Shown here piece by piece: positions 20,001 through 29,365 of a DNA stretch of 45,979 nt (the stretch's first letter is position 1; every line of letters begins with the position of its first letter). A program made the translations under genes and the position numbers. The notes under the pieces were generated by a model. The model ran no database searches. It was not told the DNA's origin and worked only from the letters and a program-made list of their open reading frames with translations. Source of the stretch: an uncultured Clostridium sp. (lineage in GTDB: Bacteria; Bacillota; Clostridia; TANB77; CAG-508); assembly GCA_947650745.1 (NCBI GenBank), contig CANSWM010000006.1, positions 1 through 45,979 on the forward strand. The letters are read 5' to 3'.

Positions 20001-23000
20001 TGCAGCAATTAAAGTATTGAAAAAGTGTGAAGAGGAAAATAGGTATGCGACTCCAGAAGAACAGGAAATTATGTCAAAATATGTCGGATGGGGTGGCTTA
20101 CAACAAGCATTTAAAGAAGATGATAGTAGTTGGTCAAATGAATATAAAACATTAAAAGAATTATTAAATGATGAGGAATATAAAAATGCTAGAAAATCTG
20201 TGTTAACAGCATTTTATACACCACCTATTGTAATCAATTCAATGTATGAAATACTACAAAATATGGGATTAAAGGAAGCAAATATATTAGAGCCATCATG
20301 TGGTGTTGGAAATTTTCTTGGAATGTTACCAACACAATTAAAAGAATGTAAAATGTATGGTGTTGAGCTTGATTCTATATCTGGAAGAATAGCACAACAA
20401 TTATATCAAAAGTCTACAATAGCAGTAGATGCCTATGAAAAAGTAGAATTGCCAGATAGCTTTTTTGATGTAGCAGTTCGGCAATGTGCCTTTTGATGAA
20501 TACAAACCAAACGATAAAAGATACAATAAGAATAAGTTTTTAACACATGATTACTTTTTTGCAAAAACACTAGATAAGGTTCGACCTCGGTGGAGTTATT
20601 GCTTTTATTACCTCAAAAGGAACAATGGACAAAAAGAATTCAGAAGTTAGAAAATATATTGCACAAAGAGCAGAGTTGTTAGGAGCGATAAGGCTACCTA
20701 ATAACACATTTACCAAAAACGCAGGAACAAAAGTAACTTCAGATATACTATTTTTGAAAAAAAGAGAGAATATGACAGATATTATGCCAGACTGGGTTTA
20801 TTTAGATACTGACAAAAATGGTATTACAATGAATAAATATTTTGTCGATAATCCAGACATGATATTGGGAACAATGGAAATGGATTCTACGCAATATGGT
20901 AGACCAGATTCGACCTGTAAACCTTATGAGGGAATAGAATTAAAGACTTTATTAGATGAAGCAAAAGAGAAAATAGAAGGAGAAATTACAGAATATGAAA
21001 TAGGAGATATTGAAGAAAGAGAAGAAACAATGCTCCCAGCAGATCCTTCTGTAAAAAACTTTTCTTATACTATTATTGATGGCAAAGTATATTTTAGAGA
21101 AAATAGTGTAATGGCAGAACAAGACTTGCCAATTACTACAATAAGCAGAATAAAGGGAATGATAGAACTTCGTGATTGTGTCAGAGATTTAATAGATTTA
21201 CAAACAGAAGATTACCCAGAAGAAAATATTAAAGTAGCACAAGCAAAATTGAATAGAATGTATGACAACTATGTTAAGAGGTATGGAATTATAAATAGCA
21301 GAGGAAATCGTTTAGCATTTGAAGCAGATAGTAGCTATTATTTACTGTGTTCATTAGAAGTAATGGACAGTGAGGGTAGATTTGTACGAAAAGCAGATAT
21401 GTTTTCAAAAAGAACTATCAAAGCATATAAGGAAATAACAAGTGTTGATACTGCAAATGAAGCACTAATTGTATCATTATCAGAAAAAGCATCTGTTGAT
21501 TTAGAATATATGTCAAAACTCACAAACAAGACACAAGAAGAGTTAGTAAAAGAGCTAGATGGTATTATTTATAAACTTCCTATGGAAAATAATAAATATG
21601 TAACAAGTGATGAATATCTTTCTGGAAATATAAGAGAAAAACTAAAAATGGCAGAAGCATCAGTTGGAATGCACCCAGAGTTTGCAACTAATATAGAAGC
21701 ATTAAAAAAAGTAATGCCAAAAGATTTAACAGCCAATGAAATTGGAATAAAGCTAGGTGCAACATGGATACCAACAGAGATTATTGATAGTTTTATGTAT
21801 GAACTGTTAGAAACTCCAAATCATGCACAATGGAATATGAAAGTAAAATTTAGTGAGTATAATTCACAATGGTATATAACAAGTAAAAATTATGATTATT
21901 CAAATGTAAAGGCTAATAAAACCTATGGAACAAATAGAGTAAATGCTTATGAAATTATTGAAAAAACATTGAATTTAAAAGATGTGAAAGTATTTGATAC
22001 TGTAACAGATATTGACGGAAACAAAAAGAGAGAATTTAATGCAAAAGAAACAGCCATTGCACAAGCAAAACAAGACCAAATTAAGCAAGCATTTGAAGAT
22101 TGGATTTTTAATGATGTAGAAAGAAGAGAACGATTAGTAAGGTTATACAATGATAGATTCAATAGTATTCGTCCTCGTGAATATGACGGAAGTCATTTGA
22201 ATTTTGTAGGTATGAATCCAGAGATAAAATTAAGAACACATCAACAAAATGCTATTGCTCATATTTTGTATGGAAGAAATACACTATTAGCACATGAAGT
22301 ACGGAGCAGGAAAGACATTTGAAATGGTTGCTCGGTGCTATGGAGAGTAAAAGACTTGGACTTTGTAACAAGTCTATTTTTGTTGTTCCAAACCACATCA
22401 TTGAACAGTTCGCAGCAGAGTTCTTACAGTTGTATCCAAGTGCAAACATTATGGTAGCAACTAAAAAAGACTTTGCAACAGCTAACAGAAAAAAGTTTTG
22501 TTCTCGTATTGCTACTGGAGATTTTGATGCAGTAATCATACGGACATTCACAATTTGAAAAAATCCCTATGTCAATCGAAAGACAGCAACAGTTAATTGA
22601 AAAGCAAATTGCAGATATTATAGCAGGAATAGCACAAGCTAAAAGAGATAAGGCAGAAAACTTTACTATAAAGCAAATGGAAAAAACAAGACGAGGGTTA
22701 GAAAGCAAACTTGAAAAATTAAATTCACAAACAAGAAAAGATGATGTAATCAATTTTGAACAGTTAGGAATAGACAAAATATTTGTAGATGAAGCACACA
22801 ACTACAAGAATTTATTTTTATATACTAAAATGAACAATGTAGGTGGAATTTCACAGACAGATGCACAAAAGAGTAGTGATTTATATATGAAATGTCGTTA
22901 TATGGATGAAATAACAGATGGTAGAGGAGTAGTATTTGCAACAGGTACACCTGTGTCAAATAGTATGGTGGAACTTTATACTATGCAACGATATTTACAA

Positions 23001-24734
23001 TATAATGATTTAAGAAAAATGGGACTTGAACATTTTGATAATTGGGCATCTATTTTTGGAGAAACAGTAACAGCAATGGAGCTTTCTCCAGAGGGAACAA
23101 GTTATAGAAGTAAAACAAGATTTTCAAAATTTCATAATTTACCAGAACTTATGTCGCTTTTTAAAGAAGTTGCAGATATTCAAACTGCTGATACTTTAAA
23201 TTTACCAACACCAGAGGTAGTAAGACATGATGAAATAGTAAAACCTAGTCAAATGCAGCAAGATATGGTAGCAGAGTTAGGAGAAAGAGCAGAAGCTATT
23301 AGAAAAGGTAGTGTAGATCCTAGCGAAGATAATATGTTGAAGATTACCAACGAGGGTAGAAAACTTGCATTAGACCAAAGACTTATGAATGAAATGCTAG
23401 AAGATAATGAAAATGGAAAAGTTGGAACTTGTGCAAATAATATCTATAAAATATGGGAAGAAAATAAAGAACAAAAACTAACACAATTAGTATTTTGTGA
23501 TTTATCTACACCAAAGCAATTTGAAGAAAAATTTGATGATGAGGGTAATTATGTATTTACTGATGTTTATAACGATTTAAGAAGAAAGCTAGTATTAAAA
23601 GGTATTCCACGAGAAGAAATTGCCTTTATACATGAAGCAGATAATGAAACTAAAAAGAAAGAACTATTTGCTAAAGTAAGAAAAGGCGAAATTAGAGTGT
23701 TAATGGGAAGTACAAGTAAAATGGGTGCAGGTACTAATGTGCAAGATAAAATAATAGCTTTGCACCATTTAGACACACCATATAGACCTGCCGACTTAAC
23801 ACAAAGAAATGGTAGAGGAGTAAGACAAGGAAATCAAAATAAGCAAGTTCATATATATACCTATGTAACAGAAAAAACATTTGATGCTTACTTGTTCCAA
23901 ATGCTAGAGAGAAAGCAAGGCTTTATATCACAAATAATGACTTCAAAGACTCCAGATAGAACAGCAGATGATATAGATGAAACGGCATTAAGTTATGGAG
24001 AAATTAAGGCTTTAGCAACAGGAAATAAACATATATTAGAGAAAACACAATTAGATTCAGAAGTTGCAAAATTAAAAATAGTAAGACAAAGTTATCAAAG
24101 CCAGATTTATGATTTAGAAGATAAAATTGCAAGATCGTATCCAAATCAAATAAAAGAGATACAAGAAAAGGTAGATGCACTAGAAGCTGATGTCAAGCAG
24201 CTAGAAGATAACACAATACCAAATGAAGATGGATTTTCTAAAATGATACTTAAAGGAATTGAATATACTGATAAAGAACAAGCAGGAAAAGCAATACTAG
24301 AAGTTTGCAAATCAAAATCAAATCCAGATATTGAAGATATAGGAGAATATAGGGGATTTAGATTAGAACTTGGTTTTAATTCAGTAGAAAAGAAATTTAC
24401 TATGACTATGAGAAATAAATATAGTTATAGTATTTTTTTAGGTAGTGATACTTTTGGAAATATTACAAGAATAAATAATGCACTAGAAGCAATAAAAGAT
24501 AAGATTCCAGATGCAAAGTTGAGAATAGAAGATATTGAAAAGCAACTTGAAATAGCAAAAATAGAAGTTCAAAAGCCATTTCCAAAAGAAGAAGAACTAA
24601 AAGAAAAAATGAAAAAACTTGAAGAATTAAATATTTTATTAAAGTTAGATGAAAAAGAAAAACAAGTATTAGATACATCAAATGATGAAATAGAAGATAA
24701 TGAAAAAGATAAAAATAAAGACCATGAAAGGTAA
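17041..24734 (+). CDS. giant ICE SNF2-type helicase / N6-adenine methylase protein (LtrC-like), five +1 shifts at CGG; predicted 2562 aa
   Basis: KYVGWGGLQQAF; LEPSCGVGNFLG; DVAV-G-NVPFDEYKP; KVRP-G-GVIAFITSKGTMDK; LAHEV-G-AGKTFEMVA-G-AMESKRLGLC; VII-G-HSQFEKIP; DEAHNYKN; MGAGTNVQDKI; ADLTQRNGRGVRQGN; 7694 nt minus 5 is divisible by 3. Confidence 0.92.
17882..18235 (+). CDS. tnpV: TnpV-like protein, nested in an alternative frame inside the helicase gene
   Basis: aaaGGAGGaaatgaagATG; MVEKIEYTKQGDYYMPNL...GKYALMRYNYLKNHK...GITEELKAKDQMTWVGLMNNIKATAEEMAANEIIY resembles the TnpV family. Confidence 0.7.
   Translation: MVEKIEYTKQGDYYMPNLVMEKEKIPTGKYALMRYNYLKNHKNHELTILVMNKELAQHLAQVQKQMSQRVEELVEMMKKQQGITEELKAKDQMTWVGLMNNIKATAEEMAANEIIYI
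20479..20481 (+). other. CGG +1 frameshift site 1 in helicase
   Basis: gtt CGG caa -> gtt (C) ggc aat gtg. Confidence 0.88.
20588..20590 (+). other. CGG +1 frameshift site 2 in helicase
   Basis: cct CGG tgg -> cct (C) ggt gga gtt. Confidence 0.88.
22302..22304 (+). other. CGG +1 frameshift site 3 in helicase (Walker A)
   Basis: gta CGG agc -> gta (C) gga gca gga aag aca. Confidence 0.9.
22333..22335 (+). other. CGG +1 frameshift site 4 in helicase
   Basis: gct CGG tgc -> gct (C) ggt gct atg. Confidence 0.85.
22541..22543 (+). other. CGG +1 frameshift site 5 in helicase
   Basis: ata CGG aca -> ata (C) gga cat tca. Confidence 0.88.
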
Positions 24735-24745
24735 TCTATATGCAA

Positions 24746-24773
24746 AGAAGATATTAAAAAATTAGTATCTTCT
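24746..24773 (+). terminator. terminator-like hairpin after helicase gene
   Basis: AGAAGATA-TTAAAAAATTAG-TATCTTCT. Confidence 0.6.
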
Positions 24774-24775
24774 TG

Positions 24776-24795
24776 TATCTTTTTATAAAAAGATA
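24776..24795. promoter_or_regulatory. 20-bp perfect palindrome upstream of erm
   Basis: TATCTTTTTATAAAAAGATA immediately upstream of TATAAT. Confidence 0.5.
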
Positions 24796-24798
24796 TGG

Positions 24799-24814
24799 TA
24801 TAATCATCTCGACA
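24799..24814 (+). promoter_or_regulatory. -10 region of erm promoter, shared 16-mer
   Basis: TATAATCATCTCGACA, identical to 45907-45922. Confidence 0.5.
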
Positions 24815-24840
24815 GATAGTAATTTGTAAAGGAGGTATTT

Positions 24841-25755
24841 ATGGGAATAGAACATTCGCAAAATTATTTACATAGTAAACAACTTGTAGCGACTTTGTTA
24901 TCAAAGAGTAATATTTGTAACGACGATATTATAATTGAGATAGGTCCTGGAAAAGGAATTATTACCATTGAACTTGCAAAAAAAAGCAAGCAAGTTATAG
25001 CAATAGAGTTTGATGCGAAATTAGCGAAAACTTTATCTGAAAAGTATAAAGAATCTAAAAAAGTTCAAATAATAGAGATGGATTTTTTAAAATATAAAAT
25101 ATCAGTAAAAGAACCATATAAAGTATGTGCAAATATTCCATTTAACATAACTGCTGATATTGTGAAAAAGGTATTTGAAGCCGATAATCCTCCTGAAGAT
25201 ATATATTTCATAATGCAGTATGAGGCTTTTCTCAGGTATTCTGGACAGCCCTTTTATAACGAAAGTTTGAGGTCTCTTTTATACAAACCTTGGTTTTCCG
25301 CTGAATTGATTTATGAGTTTAAACCATCAGATTTTTATCCTGTGCCAAATGCACGAATATGTTTTGCTCACTTTCAAAGAAAAACATCTGCTGATGTTGA
25401 GGATGCGATAGACTATAGAAATTTTCTGTCATATATATTTTTAGCATCTGGAAATACTTTCAAAGATAAAACAAAAAAATTGTTTACTTATGAGCAACAA
25501 AAACGCATTTGCAAGTTTTTAAAAATTAAATTAGAGTCAACGCTTACTGAAATCTCATACGATGGATGGCTGTACCTATATGATGTTTTTCTTAAATTTG
25601 TTTCCAACGAAAAAAAAGCTATTATATTAAATGCTGAACAAGACATGAAAAACAATCAAAACAAGATTCAAAAAAAACATCGAAATCGTAATCATGGTTA
25701 TTGGAAATTTGAAGCTAAGCGCCAAAAAAAATTAAAATTTGAAAATGGAAAATAA
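24841..25755 (+). CDS. Erm-family 23S rRNA (adenine-N6) methyltransferase
   Basis: MGIEHSQNYLHSKQLV; IEIGPGKGIIT; ANIPFNITADIVKKV; Lys/Arg-rich C-terminal tail; specific erm class not recognised. Confidence 0.85.
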   Translation: MGIEHSQNYLHSKQLVATLLSKSNICNDDIIIEIGPGKGIITIELAKKSKQVIAIEFDAKLAKTLSEKYKESKKVQIIEMDFLKYKISVKEPYKVCANIPFNITADIVKKVFEADNPPEDIYFIMQYEAFLRYSGQPFYNESLRSLLYKPWFSAELIYEFKPSDFYPVPNARICFAHFQRKTSADVEDAIDYRNFLSYIFLASGNTFKDKTKKLFTYEQQKRICKFLKIKLESTLTEISYDGWLYLYDVFLKFVSNEKKAIILNAEQDMKNNQNKIQKKHRNRNHGYWKFEAKRQKKLKFENGK

Positions 25756-25875
25756 GAATTTTATCAGTAGCTATATTTCAAATTTCTATATTATTAGCAA
25801 TAGTGTAAACAAAAAAGTTGACAGAAAAAAGTAATAAGTAAATCATAAATTACAATTTGAAAGTGAGGTGTTACT

Positions 25876-26535
25876 TTGGATAGTCAGAACATTTTATATA
25901 AACAGGCAATAGAGTATGAGAAAAAAATGAGATCAAACGAAGAATATCAAAAAGATTATGAATTAGCAGATAAATTAAGAAAAGAACTATATGATAGTCT
26001 TGGAGTAGAGAGTAATTATTTGACTGATTTATATTATAGAACAATACTTGATGATAATTGTATCTCTATTTTAGCAAAGTATATACCATTATTTAAAAAT
26101 GTCGGAATAAGTTTAAATTTAATAACTCAACAGTTTTGGAGAAAAAATAATGTTGATTGCTCTAACTTTTTAGAAAAATGGTACTATGACTTAAAAGAAA
26201 GTGATTCTTTAACAGATACAATAGAAACTACTTTAGATAATGCCTTTGTGAAAATACAAGATAAGAATAAAATACCATTTTATATTGAAATAATTAAAGA
26301 TAATGACAAATTTCCTTTAGTAATGACTATGCTAGGAAGATGGAATATTGATGAAGTAAAGCCAATCATAATAAATAGACTAGAAAATGATAAAATTAAA
26401 ACTCACTCTATAAAGGCATTAGGATATTATAAAGATAAAAATACTATTCCATTAATAGAAAGGTATTTAAAATCAGATTACTCTGGAGTGCGACAAGAAG
26501 CAAAAAAGATTATAGATAGATTAAATAAGTTATAA
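25876..26535 (+). CDS. HEAT-repeat-like protein
   Basis: C-terminal ALGYYKDKNTIPLIERYLKSDYSGVRQEAKKII repeat pattern. Confidence 0.6.
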   Translation: MDSQNILYKQAIEYEKKMRSNEEYQKDYELADKLRKELYDSLGVESNYLTDLYYRTILDDNCISILAKYIPLFKNVGISLNLITQQFWRKNNVDCSNFLEKWYYDLKESDSLTDTIETTLDNAFVKIQDKNKIPFYIEIIKDNDKFPLVMTMLGRWNIDEVKPIIINRLENDKIKTHSIKALGYYKDKNTIPLIERYLKSDYSGVRQEAKKIIDRLNKL

Positions 26536-26566
26536 GATAAATTACAAGTTGGAAGAGTGGTAAGCT

Positions 26567-27076
26567 ATGGAAGATATTATAATTAGAAATATTGAAGAAA
26601 AAGATATTCCAGATGTTGTAGATATTCAAATAAATGGTTGGAAATCAGCATATAAAGGAATAGTTGATGACAATATTCTAAATTCAATGAATAGAAATGA
26701 AAGAATTGAAAAAAGAAGAAATGACTATAAAGAAAATGGTTTTATAGTTGCAGAATTAAATAATCAAGTAGTTGGATTTTGCAGATATATTGATAGTAAT
26801 AAGTTTACGCAAGATATATCAAATATAGATTGTGAATTATTAGCACTATATGTTAATCCAGACTTAAAGTACAATGGTATAGGAACAAAACTATTTCAAT
26901 TTGTTACAAATGAGTTTAAAAGCAAAAATAGAACAAAAATGATATTGTGGTGTTTAAAAGATAACGAGCCATCTAAAAAATTCTATACTAAAATGGGTGG
27001 AAGAATTATTAAGGAAAGAAAAATAGAAATAGGAGAAAAAGAATATTTAGAAGTTGGATTTGAATATAATATCTAA
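26567..27076 (+). CDS. GNAT-family N-acetyltransferase
   Basis: IRNIEEKDIPDVVDIQINGWKSAYKGIV; ALYVNPDLKYNGIGTKLFQFV; CLKDNEPSKKFYTKMGG. Confidence 0.88.
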   Translation: MEDIIIRNIEEKDIPDVVDIQINGWKSAYKGIVDDNILNSMNRNERIEKRRNDYKENGFIVAELNNQVVGFCRYIDSNKFTQDISNIDCELLALYVNPDLKYNGIGTKLFQFVTNEFKSKNRTKMILWCLKDNEPSKKFYTKMGGRIIKERKIEIGEKEYLEVGFEYNI

Positions 27077-27171
27077 CTGCAAAATTACAATATATAGTGA
27101 TAATTAGTTGACATTTTTTTCTAGGATATGATAGCATATTAAATATGAAAATACCAAAAGGAGGACATTGA

Positions 27172-27369
27172 ATGGAAGAAAACCTTACTATAAATCCAGA
27201 GGAAGCTGATAAAGTAATTGAAAAATTAGTGAAACAAACACAGCCAACAGAATTAGGAATTTTTATTAGTTTATTATCACATAGATATATGCAGGAAGTA
27301 GGAATAACTAAAGAACAATTTATGACATCTTTGTCTAATAGCATTGATAAAATTGAAAAAGGCGAGTAA
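27172..27369 (+). CDS. small hypothetical ICE protein
   Basis: 65 aa ORF with AGGAGG site. Confidence 0.55.
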   Translation: MEENLTINPEEADKVIEKLVKQTQPTELGIFISLLSHRYMQEVGITKEQFMTSLSNSIDKIEKGE

Positions 27370-27408
27370 AAAGCAAATACAAAAAATAAAAAAATAATAA
27401 GCAATTTG

Positions 27409-27438
27409 AGAGATATTAAGAAATTAGTATCTCTTTTT
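27409..27438 (+). terminator. terminator resembling the 24746 hairpin
   Basis: GAGATA-TTAAGAAATTAG-TATCTCTTTTTTT. Confidence 0.65.
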
Positions 27439-27452
27439 TTGTTGGAAAGGTA

Positions 27453-28436
27453 GTGAAAAATATGCCTTATATACCACCAGAAATAGTAAAAAAAGCAGAA
27501 GAAATGGACTTATTAACTTACTTGCAAAACTATGAGCCAGATGAGTTAGTGAAGATAGGAAACGGAACATATACCACAAAAACACACGATAGTATAAGAA
27601 TAAGTAATGGATTATGGAATTGGTTTTCAGAGGGTATAGGTGGAAAAAATGCTGTTTCTTATCTAATGAAAGTAAAAAAATATTCCTTTTTAGAAGCTAT
27701 ACAAACAATTATAGGCAATATAAATGTTAAGCAGCCTGTAATTTATAAAGAAGAAAAACGAGAAAACATTGTGTTAGTTTTACCAACAAAATCAAATAAT
27801 TGTGATCGTGCAAAAAGATATTTAATGAGTAGGGGAATTGCCCCAGAGATAATAAAAGAGTGCATAGAAAACAATTTGATTTATGAAAGTGAGCCTAATC
27901 ACAATGTTGTTTTTATAGGTGTAGATGATGAAAAATGTCCAAAGTATGCTTTTTATAGAGGTACAAACGATACAAGATTTATGGGAGAATCGAAAGGAAG
28001 TGATAAAGCATATACCTTTAGATTAAAGGCAAAAACAGAAAGCAATAGAGTACATTTATTTGAAAGTGCTATTGATTTATTATCTTATGCAACATTATTA
28101 AAAACGAAAAATATAGACTGGCATAGAGAAAATATGATTTCACTTGCAGGAGTAAATAGCTCATCAAAGACAAGTGAAAATAATAAAATACCAATAGCAA
28201 TAAAAGAATTTTTAGAGAAGAATCCTAACATAAATGAAATACATTTGCATTTAGATAATGATGAAGTTGGAAGAAATGCAAGCATGGCTTTGCAGGAAAC
28301 ACTATCAAAAAGCTATAAAGTTTTAGATAGACCTGCACCATTAGGAAAGGACTGTAATGATTATTTACGATATATGTTAGGTATAAAAAAGTTGAATAAA
28401 ACAGCAAAAGAAAAGGTATGCGAAGTAGCAAGATAA
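27453..28436 (+). CDS. DUF3991/TOPRIM-domain primase-like ICE protein
   Basis: WNWFSEGIGGKNAVSYLM (zinc-binding-region-like), toprim-like ESAIDLLSY...EIHLHLDNDEVGRNA. Confidence 0.8.
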   Translation: MKNMPYIPPEIVKKAEEMDLLTYLQNYEPDELVKIGNGTYTTKTHDSIRISNGLWNWFSEGIGGKNAVSYLMKVKKYSFLEAIQTIIGNINVKQPVIYKEEKRENIVLVLPTKSNNCDRAKRYLMSRGIAPEIIKECIENNLIYESEPNHNVVFIGVDDEKCPKYAFYRGTNDTRFMGESKGSDKAYTFRLKAKTESNRVHLFESAIDLLSYATLLKTKNIDWHRENMISLAGVNSSSKTSENNKIPIAIKEFLEKNPNINEIHLHLDNDEVGRNASMALQETLSKSYKVLDRPAPLGKDCNDYLRYMLGIKKLNKTAKEKVCEVAR

Positions 28437-28461
28437 AACAAAAAATGGAGGAAAACAAATT

Positions 28462-28848
28462 ATGAATCAATATAAAATTGAAATGAAAGAGATATTTAGA
28501 AAAGAAATTTTAGTATGTGCAGAAAGTGAAAAAGAAGCAACAGACATTGTAGAAAAGGCATATTTAAGAACAAATATGTTAGACCATTCTTATAAGGATT
28601 TAGCAGCAGTTGAAACAAAAGTTATTGGAAAAAGAGAAGAAAATAACTATGATGAAATGGAAGAAGAAAACATTATTGATAAAGAAAGTAGAGAAAATAT
28701 TAAAGAAACCATTAACCAAATGTATGAAAATCTTAAAGAAATGGATAATGCTTTGATAGAAGATGACATTGTATATATTGATATGTTAATTGAAAATTTA
28801 GAAGATAATATTGAAGACTTAAAAGAAGTTGTAAGAGAAATTGAATAA
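28462..28848 (+). CDS. DpnD/PcfM-like protein
   Basis: MNQYKIEMKEIFRKEILVCAESEKEATDIVEKAY. Confidence 0.65.
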   Translation: MNQYKIEMKEIFRKEILVCAESEKEATDIVEKAYLRTNMLDHSYKDLAAVETKVIGKREENNYDEMEEENIIDKESRENIKETINQMYENLKEMDNALIEDDIVYIDMLIENLEDNIEDLKEVVREIE

Positions 28849-28939
28849 ATTTTGAACAAAAATCAGCTTAAAAAATAGAAAAAATACAATAAAAAAATAT
28901 GTAGTTTTATTTTAGCTTATTTTAGAAATGTAAAAATGA

Positions 28940-29010
28940 TGTCCTAGCAAGCACTGCATTTGTCTATACGCAAATGCAAATTATGGGGACACCCCAAACC
29001 CCATAAAAAA
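28940..29010. other. candidate oriT
   Basis: Non-coding, directly upstream of mobC/relaxase; inverted repeats GCATTTG-tctatacg-CAAATGC and ATGGGG...CCCCAT. Confidence 0.5.
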
Positions 29011-29040
29011 TAATTGTAGAAAGAGGTGTGAAATTTTTAT

Positions 29041-29364
29041 TTGAGAAAAAGAGATATTCTAAAAACTTTTTATGTAGATGATGAAGAAAACAAAAGATTA
29101 AAACAAAATGCAAAGAAAGCAGGACTTAATGAAAGTGCTTATATAAGAAATCTTATTATGGGATACAAACCAAAAGAACAACCAACAGAAAATATGTATG
29201 AGATAATAAAACAATTACAACTCGTTGGAATAAACTTAAATCAAATTGCAAGAAAAGCAAATGCTTTAGATATAATTGATGCACCATTTTATAAAAAGGT
29301 TTATACAAAATGGAATGAATTAGCAGAAAATATAAAGAAAGAATTTTTAGATATGGAAAAGTAA
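29041..29364 (+). CDS. MobC-like relaxosome accessory protein
   Basis: KKAGLNESAYIRNLIMGY...LQLVGINLNQIARKAN. Confidence 0.85.
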   Translation: MRKRDILKTFYVDDEENKRLKQNAKKAGLNESAYIRNLIMGYKPKEQPTENMYEIIKQLQLVGINLNQIARKANALDIIDAPFYKKVYTKWNELAENIKKEFLDMEK

Positions 29365-29365
29365 A

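Noticed and set aside
28920-29010. Short repeats near the relaxase considered as a CRISPR array
   Set aside because: Only two different hairpins, no regularly spaced direct repeats or cas genes.
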